Source: Bacteroidota bacterium (GTDB lineage Bacteria; Bacteroidota; JABWAT01). From it: DNA of 64,000 bases. A program made the position numbers and the translations under genes. Each line of letters starts with the position of its first letter. The first letter of the stretch is position 1. The notes under the pieces were generated by a model. That model was not told the DNA's origin. It worked only from the letters and a program-made list of their open reading frames with translations, and made no database searches. The stretch spans positions 255,259-319,258 of the forward strand of contig JABWAT010000001.1 of the NCBI GenBank assembly GCA_013360915.1. The letters are read 5' to 3'. Positions 35,143-44,488 of the stretch are shown here, piece by piece.

Positions 35143-36666
35143 TTAATAAGGCAGGTAATCGTTCATGTTTTTCACACCGAGACGGTTTGCCAGATTGGCC
35201 AGGTCGGTGGAAACGCTGTTGTCGGTGCGGATTTCATCGAAACCGATGGAATATTCCTGACCGGAAAGCACAGCAGGCATCCGGCGGTTTTCACCCTGAA
35301 TCACCATTTGCATTAGTTTACGGGCCATCCGTTGGGCGAGGGTAATATCCATGTTATTCGGCTGTGCGCCGCGGATATCGCGTGAGAAGCCTTCAGCAAT
35401 CACTCTTGACCGGGCATTCAGACCAGCTTCCTGCAATTCTTCCATGAAATACTGGGCCGCATTTCCCTTGTATCCCTTTTGCTTCCGCTCGTTCTGTTTA
35501 TAGCCTTCAGCAACCACAATGACAGTATTTTCACGGTTTTTCAGGGATTCGGCCACTTCCTTCATGTCAAAACGCGAGGAAGGAAGCACGGCCAGGTGAG
35601 CACCGGCACCGAGACAACTGTGGAGAGCGTGATATCCGCCGGCAGCACCCATCATTTCAATGATGTAGCAGCGATGGTGGGTCCGGGCATCGGCCATGTA
35701 GCATCTGATCTTTTCAGCACCCACTTCCACACCGGTGTGTTCTCCGATACATTCGGTTCCGAACACATCGCTGTCGATGGTAACCGGGATGAAGTACATG
35801 AGAATGTTATCGGGCAACAGTTTTGACAGGGCTTTCATCCCTTTCAGTGTGCCGTCTCCGCCAATACCAATGAGAATCTTCACCTTCCGGCGAAGGATAT
35901 TTTTTGCAGCCTGTTCCTGAACCTCGGGCAATCTGAAATCACCATACCGCTCTGACCGGAAATCGGCTCCGCGGGCCTCCCGAAGCGGCGGGGCGAACAT
36001 CACGCCAGGAATTCGTTGTAACTGACGGTACAAACGGGGAGAATAAACCAATGCACGGAAATCCTCGGTACGACCACTGACCACAGACCGGAATCCCTCG
36101 GCTGCAACGAAAATTTTCCTTCCCATGGCTTCCAGAAACTGACTGATAAAGGCCGTGACCGAGTTGTAACCCGGGGCGCACCCGCCGTCCTGAATAATGA
36201 GCACATCCATTTCCCGGTAAAAATCTTCCTCTTCACGGGCAAGCGACGTACCAAAACGGGCCAATTCACGGTAAAAGTGGCCGTAAGCCAGCGGATTTCC
36301 CTGCTCAAGTGTTTCGATATCCTGACGGGAAAATGAAAACAGTTCCACATTCGTCAACGCACGGACGGTTCCATTCCGGGCCTGATCATCCACCAGAGAC
36401 AACTCTCCGAAAAGAGAGCCCTTCGAATAAATTTTGATCGTCCTGTCAAATTTTTCCCAGGCCAGTTCACCAGCGGCCACCAGGTAGGCTTCCCCCCCGG
36501 CATCACCTTCCTTGTACACCGTTTCACCGGCTTTGAATTTGGTTTTTTTGAGAAATCCGGCAATTACCCGGATGTCATCATCATTTAGCTGACTGAAATT
36601 TTCGACGGACTTCAGAAAACTGATCACCTCGGGGGAGTGGGGATCGAAAGCCATAGGCACCGACAT
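35143..36666 (-). CDS. cyclic nucleotide-binding domain fused to 6-phosphofructokinase
   Basis: 507 aa. Residues ~20-145 are a cNMP-binding domain with the phosphate-binding cassette intact in its key residues: FGELSLVDDQARNGTV with E88 and R97. Residues ~153-507 are a phosphofructokinase domain: nucleotide loop GGCAPGYN (161-168, Cys where the usual family has Asp), GGDGTLKG (269-276; Gly after GGD, the ATP-type residue), catalytic TIDSD (296-300, with D298 and D300), MGAAGGYHAL (339-348) and EG near 388/425. It would phosphorylate fructose 6-phosphate and be gated by cAMP, c-di-AMP or another nucleotide; phosphate donor and ligand are inferred. Start chosen at the ATG at 36666 (AAGGA 6 nt before it); the frame extends to 36792 but that part overlaps the divergent promoter region. 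Divergent MFS gene upstream. Confidence 0.88.
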   Translation of the reverse strand: MSVPMAFDPHSPEVISFLKSVENFSQLNDDDIRVIAGFLKKTKFKAGETVYKEGDAGGEAYLVAAGELAWEKFDRTIKIYSKGSLFGELSLVDDQARNGTVRALTNVELFSFSRQDIETLEQGNPLAYGHFYRELARFGTSLAREEEDFYREMDVLIIQDGGCAPGYNSVTAFISQFLEAMGRKIFVAAEGFRSVVSGRTEDFRALVYSPRLYRQLQRIPGVMFAPPLREARGADFRSERYGDFRLPEVQEQAAKNILRRKVKILIGIGGDGTLKGMKALSKLLPDNILMYFIPVTIDSDVFGTECIGEHTGVEVGAEKIRCYMADARTHHRCYIIEMMGAAGGYHALHSCLGAGAHLAVLPSSRFDMKEVAESLKNRENTVIVVAEGYKQNERKQKGYKGNAAQYFMEELQEAGLNARSRVIAEGFSRDIRGAQPNNMDITLAQRMARKLMQMVIQGENRRMPAVLSGQEYSIGFDEIRTDNSVSTDLANLANRLGVKNMNDYLPY

Positions 36667-36688
36667 AATCATTCCTTTTTGTATAAAG

Positions 36689-38011
36689 TTGGCCAAAAAT
36701 ACGAAATTTGACAGTAAATATGGACTTTTTCGGGTTAAACTGTTGTTAGGGATAGGTCTAACAGTTAAAAAAACCACACACTTCCAATCCAAATCGGGAT
36801 CCCACTTGTCCTCTGCTCACAATTTAACACCCGGTCGTGAACGCGCAACGATTCTTCTGCTTGCTGCTATTCAGTTTACTCATATCCTCGATTTTGTCCT
36901 GATGATGCCGCTGGGTCCCCGGCTTATGGATTATTTTACCATCGGGACCAGTGAATTTTCTCTGTTGGTTTCTTCTTACACCTTCAGCGCAGGACTGTTC
37001 GGTCTGCTCATCGGGTTCTTTCTGGATCGATTTGAACGGAAACGGGTCCTGCTTCTGCTTTATACCGGCTTTACCATCGGAACACTGGCCTGTGGACTTT
37101 CACCGAATTATGAAACGTTGCTGCTGGCCCGGATTCTCACCGGAATCTTCGGAGGGGTACTGACAGCCGTTACCTTTTCAATCATTGGGGATATTATTCC
37201 CTACGAACGCCGGGGAGCCGCCACCGGTGCACTGATGGCAGCCTTTTCGGTTGCTTCCGTGATCGGGGTTCCCTCTGGATTGTATTTTGCCACTTTGTGG
37301 GACTGGCACGCACCGTTTTTTATTCTTGCTGGTACAAGCGGCATTGTTCTGGTCTTTGTCTGGATCTATCTGATCCGTATTCAACCTCAAACGGGGCCGC
37401 ATCGACCGAGGCTAATGGAAACTGTCCGGACGGTTCTGACAGATAAAAACCATCAGCAAGCCTATCTGCTCATGGCCGTCATGATGCTGGCCGGATTTAC
37501 AGTGATTCCGTTTATTGCTCCCTATCTGGTCTTCAATACCGGCATGACCAACGCAGAACTTCCCTGGGTCTATTTCACTGGCGGAGCAGTAACGTTTTTC
37601 TCAAGCCAGTGGGTGGGCCGGTTAAGTGACCGGATGGGCAAACCCAAAGTCTTTACTGTATTCGCCCTGATTTCGGTGGTGCCGATCGTGGCCATCACCG
37701 TGTTGCCACCCGTTCACCTGCTTGTGATTCTGACCGTGACAATCATTTTCTTTATCACAGTAAATGGCCGGATCGTACCAGCCATGGCCATGATCACCGG
37801 AAGTGCCAATCCGGCACAACGCGGCAGTTTCATGGCGATCAATTCCTGTATTCAGCATCTGACCAGCGGATTGGGAGCCTTTTTAAGCGGACTGATCGTG
37901 ACCACTCTGCCCGACGGAAAACTGGCAAATTACGGTTGGGTGGGATTGTTCGCCGCCGTGATGACGTTTATCGCCGTCTACATCGGCAATAAAATGACCG
38001 TGCGCGGGTAG
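36689..38011 (+). CDS. major facilitator superfamily transporter (drug/sugar efflux-like)
   Basis: Up to 440 aa with twelve predicted membrane segments beginning near residue 52 (ATILLLAAIQFTHILDFVLMM). MFS landmarks: loop 2-3 motif GFFLDRFERKRVLLL near 112, motif after helix 4 with ARILTGIFGGVL, and a second-half equivalent GRLSDRMGKPKVF near 311. The sequence is of the AraJ/Bcr-like proton-driven efflux type, substrate unknown. The start is uncertain: the first ATG (36689) puts a TTGACA-type promoter element and an inverted repeat inside the coding region, and the first ~45 residues are not hydrophobic; a TTG near 36806 is an alternative. It diverges from the cNMP-PFK gene with only a short shared control region. 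Confidence 0.85.
   Translation: MAKNTKFDSKYGLFRVKLLLGIGLTVKKTTHFQSKSGSHLSSAHNLTPGRERATILLLAAIQFTHILDFVLMMPLGPRLMDYFTIGTSEFSLLVSSYTFSAGLFGLLIGFFLDRFERKRVLLLLYTGFTIGTLACGLSPNYETLLLARILTGIFGGVLTAVTFSIIGDIIPYERRGAATGALMAAFSVASVIGVPSGLYFATLWDWHAPFFILAGTSGIVLVFVWIYLIRIQPQTGPHRPRLMETVRTVLTDKNHQQAYLLMAVMMLAGFTVIPFIAPYLVFNTGMTNAELPWVYFTGGAVTFFSSQWVGRLSDRMGKPKVFTVFALISVVPIVAITVLPPVHLLVILTVTIIFFITVNGRIVPAMAMITGSANPAQRGSFMAINSCIQHLTSGLGAFLSGLIVTTLPDGKLANYGWVGLFAAVMTFIAVYIGNKMTVRG
36738..36766. promoter_or_regulatory. imperfect inverted repeat in the divergent PFK/MFS control region
   Basis: AACTG(TTG)TTAG / CTAACAGTT arms with an 8-base centre; one arm carries a three-base bulge. A TTGACA element lies just upstream (36708-36713). 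It falls inside the longest possible MFS reading frame, which suggests that frame starts too early. Candidate operator only. Confidence 0.35.
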
Positions 38012-38127
38012 GTTATATCAGCCTGCTGATGTCTGTACGGATGGATTTCCGCATAAGCCGGAATAGTGGTCTGGCCATTCAGACTTTTTTGTTAGTGTTA
38101 CGTTACCTGACAACCTGTTCAAACTTT

Positions 38128-38167
38128 ACTCAATATACTGAGTTAAATTACTCAACGTACTGAGTAA
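38128..38167. promoter_or_regulatory. two tandem palindromes with the same half-site
   Basis: First: ACTCA-ATATAC-TGAGT (38128-38143). Second: TTACTCA-ACGTAC-TGAGTAA (38148-38167, perfect seven-base arms). Centres are 22 bp apart, two helical turns, as for cooperative repressor sites. The place is odd: the 249-bp gap (38012-38260) lies between the 3' ends of two convergent genes, and I see no gene in it. Confidence 0.45.
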
Positions 38168-38260
38168 TCATCCCCATCTGCAACCACCATTGTGTCACCA
38201 TTTTAACTAGCTTGATTGTGTTTCCATGCAGCAGTTTGGTTAATCCAGACGCAAACAGAC

Positions 38261-39001
38261 CTACTTTTTCTTTTTTGTGATGGTGAAATTCAGTGAGACT
38301 TCCAGCGTGACCGGAAAGGCATATCCGTGGATCATTTTAGGAGTACCTTTATTCGCCAGAATCGCCTTAATCGCCTCTTCAGACAATGCCTCATGCGGTG
38401 ATTCGAGGACTTCAAGAATTTCCTTTTTACCTGTGGCATCCATTCTGACTTTTAAAACCACCCATCCTTGTATGCCTTCTTTCACAAGATCTTTAGGGTA
38501 TTTGTTCAGTGCCCGATTGATGTTTGGTGATTGTGAATACGGACTGAATTGAACCGTGTCGGACAGAATCACTGGTTCTGCCGGAAAAATTCCGGACCAC
38601 TCCCGTAACCTGGGAGTCATAAACTCAAAATATTCTTTGTTCTGGACCTCTTTTTCTGTTCCATCAAATGTATCAAGGTAGGTAGCCAGGATAAGAAAAC
38701 CCTCTTCGGTTTTTCCAAGTCTGGCCAGGGTATGAGAATAAAACAGGCCCAGAAATCCATCGGTTTTTTCCAGATCACTGTTTTTATACAAATCTTCGAA
38801 AACGTGTCGAGCTTCTGAATAATGTTTTTGAAGGTAGTACTGATGTCCGATAGCAAACAACGAGTCATAGGATCGAGAAAATACCACAGGGGCAAGGGAT
38901 TGTGAAGAACCAGATCCTGGAATCAGAACTTGAAAAGAAATAACCCCTACAAACAAACATAAATATCCCACTGCCTTTTTAATCTGACCTGGAAAAGACA
39001 T
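38261..39001 (-). CDS. exported/anchored protein with TPR-like region and TonB C-terminal domain
   Basis: 246 aa from the ATG at 39001 (AAGGG upstream); the longer frame to 39148 is rejected. A hydrophobic N-terminal segment (about 10-30) is a signal peptide or anchor. Residues ~45-120 have the A/L/Y pattern of one or two TPR-like helix pairs (FAIGHQYYLQKHYSEARHVFEDLY). The last ~85 residues match the TonB C-terminal domain: INRALNKYPKDLVKEGIQGWVVLKVRMDATG and the closing strand pattern. TonB-type C-termini without a proline-rich spacer are common in this clade and may contact TonB-dependent receptors or serve cell-envelope assembly. Stand-alone gene, divergent from the M61 peptidase gene (207-bp shared upstream region). 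Confidence 0.8.
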   Translation of the reverse strand: MSFPGQIKKAVGYLCLFVGVISFQVLIPGSGSSQSLAPVVFSRSYDSLFAIGHQYYLQKHYSEARHVFEDLYKNSDLEKTDGFLGLFYSHTLARLGKTEEGFLILATYLDTFDGTEKEVQNKEYFEFMTPRLREWSGIFPAEPVILSDTVQFSPYSQSPNINRALNKYPKDLVKEGIQGWVVLKVRMDATGKKEILEVLESPHEALSEEAIKAILANKGTPKMIHGYAFPVTLEVSLNFTITKKKK

Positions 39002-39208
39002 ACAATCATCCCTTATAAGGTAAATTTCGTTGCAAAAATAAAGGCAAGGACCAGACGATTGAACATTGGACAGTCCTGATCTTTCCAAGAAAATGAAATT
39101 TGTCAGGAATGCAGATCTCTGTCTGTGCCATTTATAAATTGCCTTCATCCACCGGCAGGAATCTCACCGGAATTTTCATCGGCAGATCGTCGTTTTTATC
39201 TTCCACAC

Positions 39209-40963
39209 ATGAAACGACTGATTTTTCTTCTTTTTCCACTTTTCGCCATGTCACTTTCTGCACAGCCGGCCATTCAATACACCATGGATTTCAGGGAGCC
39301 CAACAGTCACCTGATCGATATCACCATGACCATCCGGAATGCCTTGCCGGGGACTCAGCAGGTGGCACTTCCTGCCTGGCGTCCCGGCCGGTATGCCATT
39401 CAGAATTACTCGAGGCTGGTACAGGAAGTCAGGGCGGCATCGGAAACCGGTCTTCCCCTGCCCATCAGGAAACTCAACAAGGACACCTGGGAAATTTCGA
39501 ACGGAAATGTCTCTGCCATCACCGTTACTTATTCCTTTTACGCAACGATTCTCGATGCCGGATCAACCTTTTACAACGATCAGGAAATCTATTTTAACGG
39601 ATCCAATCTGTTTATGTATGTGCCGGGTCGATTGAATGAACCCGTTTTCCTGAAGATTAATCACCCCGATGGCTGGCAAACCGCCACAGCCCTGAAACCG
39701 GCAGGACCCAAATCCTTTACTGCTGCCTCTTTTCATGAACTGGCCGATTCCCCCACCATTATTTCGCCTACCCTCCAGCACCGCAAAGTGACCGTGGATT
39801 CCATCAATTTCCACATCTGGATTCAGGGAGAAACGAATGGAAATCCGGATGCGCTGGCTGAGGGTATCAGAAAAATGGCACGTACCCACCTTGATTTCTG
39901 GCAGGGTGTGGTCCCCTTTACCGACTTTCATTTTCTGTACCATCTGGTCGATTACCGCAGTGGTCACGGGGTGGAACATGCAAAAAGCACCTCGATGGTG
40001 CTCGGGCCCCTCACCAATCTGCCGGACCCTGATGACTGGAAACGAGCCTACCCGACCACCTCTCATGAATTGTTTCATGCCTGGCATGTGAAATACCTCG
40101 TTCCCGCCGATCTGGAACCGTATGACTACAGCAAGGAGCAATACACCAATCTGATCTGGTTTCTGGAAGGGTTCACCTCCTATTTTGATATCTACCTGAA
40201 TCACAAGGCCGGCCTTATCACCGAAGCAGAGTATTGGGAAGAATTCGAACGCCTCATCCGCCAGTCAGAGTTAAATCCGGGAACTGCAGTCACTTCCATT
40301 GCCGATGCCAGTTATGACGCCTGGCTGTATGGGTATTCGTCGGATGGAAATAAAAACCGGATGGTAACCTTTTACTCTCAGGGAGAACTGTTTGCCCTGC
40401 TTCTCGATCTCGATATCCGCAAAGAAACGAACCACCAGAAAACCCTCGGCGACCTGATGCGCTGGCTGGTTGCCGAATTCCCCGTGAAAGGCCGGTTCTA
40501 TCAGGAATCGGACCTTCTGAACGGATTGAAGCTTCTCACCGGAAAGTCCTACGCACCCTGGTTTGCCGATTATGTTCATGGAACCAAGCCTTTTCCTTTT
40601 CAGCAGGCATTCGATTCTGCAGGCTATGAACTTATCAAAGTCCCTGCCGATCCGGTGAGCCGGACCCTTCTGGGAGCGGATTTTAAACGGGTGGATGAAG
40701 ACTGGGTGGTCGATCAGGTTCTGCCTGACTCTCCTGCAATGAAGGCGGGACTTTTTCTGGGAGACAAACTCTCCGGATCGGTTTTCCATCCACTGCCCGA
40801 CAAGAATCTGGATGCCTGGCTGGCAGGCAACCTGTCAGACAGCACGCTGACCCTGGAAGTGAAACGTCGGGGGAAACCGGTGAAACTGGTGCTTTCCGGA
40901 CTGAACACCACCCACTATACATACAAAATTCAGAAAAAAACCAACCACACTTCCCCCTGGTAA
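39209..40963 (+). CDS. M61-family metallopeptidase (glycyl aminopeptidase type) with PDZ domain
   Basis: 584 aa from the ATG at 39209, which begins a signal peptide (MKRLIFLLFPLFAMSLSAQ); the frame's earlier ATG at 39125 is rejected. An N-terminal beta domain is followed by the catalytic domain with zinc motif H286-E-L-F-H290 and the downstream glutamate in WFLEGFTSYFD typical of M61. A PDZ-like domain occupies about 480-570 (VDQVLPDSPAMKAGLFLGDKL). Secreted to the periplasm or surface. It is followed after 3 nt by a DPP IV-type peptidase, so the two probably act together on peptides taken up for growth. Confidence 0.92.
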   Translation: MKRLIFLLFPLFAMSLSAQPAIQYTMDFREPNSHLIDITMTIRNALPGTQQVALPAWRPGRYAIQNYSRLVQEVRAASETGLPLPIRKLNKDTWEISNGNVSAITVTYSFYATILDAGSTFYNDQEIYFNGSNLFMYVPGRLNEPVFLKINHPDGWQTATALKPAGPKSFTAASFHELADSPTIISPTLQHRKVTVDSINFHIWIQGETNGNPDALAEGIRKMARTHLDFWQGVVPFTDFHFLYHLVDYRSGHGVEHAKSTSMVLGPLTNLPDPDDWKRAYPTTSHELFHAWHVKYLVPADLEPYDYSKEQYTNLIWFLEGFTSYFDIYLNHKAGLITEAEYWEEFERLIRQSELNPGTAVTSIADASYDAWLYGYSSDGNKNRMVTFYSQGELFALLLDLDIRKETNHQKTLGDLMRWLVAEFPVKGRFYQESDLLNGLKLLTGKSYAPWFADYVHGTKPFPFQQAFDSAGYELIKVPADPVSRTLLGADFKRVDEDWVVDQVLPDSPAMKAGLFLGDKLSGSVFHPLPDKNLDAWLAGNLSDSTLTLEVKRRGKPVKLVLSGLNTTHYTYKIQKKTNHTSPW

Positions 40964-40966
40964 ACC

Positions 40967-43132
40967 ATGAAAACACTGGCTGCTTTCCTTCTTATCGTTT
41001 TACAGTCACCGGTATTTGCACAAATACCCATCACATTGGAAGACATTTTTCTGCACGGAAAATTCAGAGGTGATTTTCTGAAGGGTAACACCTGGATTCC
41101 GGGTGATGCAGCCTACTCTTTCCTGAAAAGAAACACGGAAACCGGCCTGACTGATATCTGGCGGTATGACCTGAAATCGGGAAAGGAATCTCTGCTGATT
41201 TCTGCAGAACAACTTCGGGAGACGCCACGCGATTCGGCCCTCGATATTGACCATTACGAGTGGACCAGCGATGGACGGTTTCTGGTTTTCACCGGAACCC
41301 TGACGGCCCGCAGCCTGAAAACAGGTGGGTATGTGGCCCTGTTTGACCGCAAGGAGAATCGTTTCAGACAGGTGTCATCCGATGACGGAGAGTATCAGAT
41401 TGTGCAACTTTCGCCCGACGGGAAAAAAATCGGATTTGTAAGAGATCACAATCTGTTTGTCATGGATCTGGCCACACGGAATCTTACCCAACTGACCACC
41501 GACGGAACCGATCAGATTCTGAATGGTCATTTTGATTGGGTTTATGAAGAGGAATTTTCGGTGATCAATGGCTGGCAATGGAGTCCGGATTCGCGTTCCA
41601 TTGCTTTCTGGAGGCTCGATCAGACCCGGGTTCCACGGTTTCAGATTCCACTTTACACCGGAACCTACCCGGAAACCAACGACTACAAATATCCGAAAGC
41701 CGGTGAAGCCAACTCGCTGGTTTCTATCGGAGTGGTCAATATCGACGATGGAAAAACCCGTTGGGTCGATCTCGGTAAGGATCAGGATATCTATGTTCCC
41801 CGCATTCAATGGGTTTCATCTTCAGGAAAACTGGCCGTTCAGCGCCTGAACCGCCTGCAAAACCAACTGGACCTGATTATCTGGGAACCTCGGACCGGAA
41901 ATCAGACAACGGTTCTGACCGAAAAAGCACCTGCATGGCTGGAAATCAATGATAATCTCACTTTTCTGAATTCCGGATCGTTTATCTGGAGCTCAGAAAA
42001 GGATGGCTACAACCACCTGTACCTTCATGATCAGTCGGGAAAAATGATCAGGCAACTGACCAGCGGATCGTGGGAAGTGGATCAGGTTCAGCGGGTGGAT
42101 GAAAAAGCCGGACTGGTTTATTTCACAGCTGCACGGGAATCACCGATGAACCGTGATTTATATCAGGTTACTATCTCTGACGGAAAACTGACCCGTCTGA
42201 CCCGCGACCCTGGCTTTCATCGGGTAAATCTGCATCCGGATGCTCCCTATTTCATTGATAATCACAGCCATGCCAATCAACCTGGTAAAACTTATCTTGT
42301 TTCTCTCAAGGGAGAAAAGATCAGAACGCTGGTGGAAAATCCCATGTCCTCGATGAAATCCTACTCACTTCCCGAAGTCAGGTTTCTTACCATTCCGGCA
42401 GCCGATGGTACACCCATGAATGCCTGGATGATCAGACCAGCGGATTTTGATTCGACCAAACGGTACCCGGTTCTTCAGTTTGTTTATGGCGGTCCCGGCT
42501 CTCAACAGGTTCTGAATGCCTGGATCCGGGATTATTTCTGGTATGCCCATCTGACCCAGAAGGGGTATGTCATTGTCTGCGCCGATAACCGCGGAACCGG
42601 ATTCAGAGGTCGTGATTTCAGGACTGTGACGTACAAAAAACTGGGCAACATTGAAACAGACGATCAGATTGCGGCTGCCCGCTGGCTGGGAAGCCGGTCA
42701 TGGGTCGATTCAACCCGAATCGGCATCTGGGGCTGGAGTTATGGGGGCTATGTGAGCTCATACAGCCTGTTTAAAGGAAATGATGTGTTCAAAGCAGCCA
42801 TTGCGGTGGCACCGGTTTCCGACTGGAAATTTTATGACACCATCTACACCGAACGGTTTATGCAGACTCCACAGCTGAATCCGGAAGGGTATCAGTCCGC
42901 TTCAACGCTGACCTGGGCCAAACAATTAAAAGGCCATTTTCTTCTGGTTCATGGTACGGCCGATGACAATGTGCACTTTCAGAATGCAGTGGAACTGGCC
43001 GATGAACTGATTGCCAACGGACTGCAGTTTGACACCATGTTTTACCCGGACCGGTATCATGGCATCACTGGTGGAAAAGCCCGTTACCATCTGTTTACTT
43101 ATATGACCAACTGGCTGGTGGAAAATCTGTAA
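40967..43132 (+). CDS. dipeptidyl peptidase IV-type serine peptidase (S9 family)
   Basis: 721 aa, usual length for the family. Signal peptide at the start (MKTLAAFLLIVLQSPVFAQ). Residues ~40-470 form the beta-propeller (DPP4 N-terminal domain, including the YEEEFSVINGWQWSPDS segment with the Glu pair that binds the substrate N-terminus). The C-terminal alpha/beta-hydrolase carries S591 in GWSYGG, D666 in HGTADDNVH and H698 in DRYHGI, a complete triad. It removes Xaa-Pro or Xaa-Ala dipeptides from peptide N-termini, in the periplasm or outside. Located 3 nt after the M61 peptidase gene and 1 nt before the chromate-type transporter gene. Confidence 0.95.
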   Translation: MKTLAAFLLIVLQSPVFAQIPITLEDIFLHGKFRGDFLKGNTWIPGDAAYSFLKRNTETGLTDIWRYDLKSGKESLLISAEQLRETPRDSALDIDHYEWTSDGRFLVFTGTLTARSLKTGGYVALFDRKENRFRQVSSDDGEYQIVQLSPDGKKIGFVRDHNLFVMDLATRNLTQLTTDGTDQILNGHFDWVYEEEFSVINGWQWSPDSRSIAFWRLDQTRVPRFQIPLYTGTYPETNDYKYPKAGEANSLVSIGVVNIDDGKTRWVDLGKDQDIYVPRIQWVSSSGKLAVQRLNRLQNQLDLIIWEPRTGNQTTVLTEKAPAWLEINDNLTFLNSGSFIWSSEKDGYNHLYLHDQSGKMIRQLTSGSWEVDQVQRVDEKAGLVYFTAARESPMNRDLYQVTISDGKLTRLTRDPGFHRVNLHPDAPYFIDNHSHANQPGKTYLVSLKGEKIRTLVENPMSSMKSYSLPEVRFLTIPAADGTPMNAWMIRPADFDSTKRYPVLQFVYGGPGSQQVLNAWIRDYFWYAHLTQKGYVIVCADNRGTGFRGRDFRTVTYKKLGNIETDDQIAAARWLGSRSWVDSTRIGIWGWSYGGYVSSYSLFKGNDVFKAAIAVAPVSDWKFYDTIYTERFMQTPQLNPEGYQSASTLTWAKQLKGHFLLVHGTADDNVHFQNAVELADELIANGLQFDTMFYPDRYHGITGGKARYHLFTYMTNWLVENL

Positions 43133-43133
43133 C

Positions 43134-44444
43134 ATGCAGGCGGCTGACTATCCAACTTATGCGGCCGCCTTCCGGTTCTGGTTTAAGCTTGGCTGGATCA
43201 GTTTTGGAGGTCCGGCAGGTCAGATTTCCATCATGCATGACGAGCTGGTCGACCGCCGCAAATGGATCAGTAACAGCCGGTTTCTTCATGCACTCAACTA
43301 TTGCATGCTGCTTCCCGGACCCGAAGCACAGCAACTGGCCATTTACATCGGTTGGTTGCTGCACGGTGTAAAGGGCGGACTGACGGCCGGAATGCTCTTC
43401 ATTCTTCCCTCGGTTCTGATTCTGCTTGGCTTAAGTCTGGTCTACGTGACCTGGGGATCGGTTCCCTGGATCCAGGCTCTTTTTTCCGGACTGAAACCAG
43501 CCGTGGTGGCCATCATTCTATGTGCCGTTTATAAAATCGGCTCAAAGTCGCTTGTATCAGCCACCCATGTGGTGACCGCTGTTTTGTCGTTTTCAGCAAT
43601 GTTTTTTCTGAAGGTCCCCTTTCCGCTTATCCTTCTGTCAGCCGCTCTGTTTGCTCTGATTCTGAAATGGAAAGCACCTGCACTGTTGCATGCCTCATCG
43701 GGTTCTGCAAAAAAACAGGAATCGGAAGAAGCCGGCTTTCTTCTGAACGCAACGAATCCGGCCGGAGATGGTTTCCAGATCAATCGATTCCTCAGACAAT
43801 TGGCCATCACATTGGTTTTCTGGGGAATGCCGTTGTTGATTTTTCTGGTGTTATTCACCGAATCAGGTTTCTGGATTCAGCTTTCCACCTTTTTTACCCA
43901 GGCTGCACTGGTCACTTTCGGTGGCGCGTATGCCGTACTTCCCTACGTTGCACAAGTCACGGTCCAGCAGTTGGGCTGGTTAAGTCCTCTGCAGATGGTC
44001 GATGGTCTGGCCCTTGGGGAAACCACACCCGGTCCGCTCATCATGGTTTTGGCTTTTGTGGGCTTCATGGCCGGATATAATCTTCATGACGCGTCGGTAG
44101 TCTACGGAACGCTGGCCCTTCTGACCACGGTCTGGTTCACCTTCCTTCCCGGATTTTTCTTCATTTTTGCCGGAGCACCGGTCATCGAACGGACCCGGGA
44201 CAATCCGGCAGTGAAGGCAATCCTGACCATTATTTCGGCGGCGGTCGTCGGAGTGATTCTGAATCTGGCCCTCTTTCTTGGTCAGGAAGTCCTGTTTCCT
44301 TCCGGAGTTCAATCTGATTCCATTTCCTGGTTTCCTGTTGGCTGGATGGCCATTTCGCTTCTTGCCCTGATCAGGTACAAAGTAAACCTCATTCTCTGGA
44401 TCGGAATCAGTGCCCTGGCCGGATTGGCTGCTGGCGGGTGGTGA
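43134..44444 (+). CDS. chrA: CHR-family chromate transporter (two-domain ChrA type)
   Basis: 436 aa with about ten to twelve membrane segments in two homologous halves. Signatures: FWFKLGWISFGGPAGQISIMHDELV near residue 15 and, in the second half, QAALVTFGGAYAVLPYVAQ near 258, with the LPGPEAQQLAIYIGW and GETTPGPLIMVLAFVGF elements in the matching positions. Long CHR proteins export chromate or take part in sulfate-like oxyanion exchange. Start ATG is 1 nt after the DPP IV stop. Its stop codon is embedded in a 7-bp tandem repeat array (44440-44488), which opens the repeat-rich stretch before the nar genes. Confidence 0.93.
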   Translation: MQAADYPTYAAAFRFWFKLGWISFGGPAGQISIMHDELVDRRKWISNSRFLHALNYCMLLPGPEAQQLAIYIGWLLHGVKGGLTAGMLFILPSVLILLGLSLVYVTWGSVPWIQALFSGLKPAVVAIILCAVYKIGSKSLVSATHVVTAVLSFSAMFFLKVPFPLILLSAALFALILKWKAPALLHASSGSAKKQESEEAGFLLNATNPAGDGFQINRFLRQLAITLVFWGMPLLIFLVLFTESGFWIQLSTFFTQAALVTFGGAYAVLPYVAQVTVQQLGWLSPLQMVDGLALGETTPGPLIMVLAFVGFMAGYNLHDASVVYGTLALLTTVWFTFLPGFFFIFAGAPVIERTRDNPAVKAILTIISAAVVGVILNLALFLGQEVLFPSGVQSDSISWFPVGWMAISLLALIRYKVNLILWIGISALAGLAAGGW

Positions 44445-44488
44445 TTGGTGATTGGTGAGTGGTGATTGGTGAGTGGAGATTGGTGATT
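44440..44488. repeat. heptamer tandem repeat, GGTGATT family (7 units)
   Basis: Seven consecutive 7-bp units, GGTGATT with variants GGTGAGT and GGAGATT. The array starts in the last two codons of chrA and leads straight into the long interspersed repeat. The same heptamer recurs at 53866 and 56447. Confidence 0.9.
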
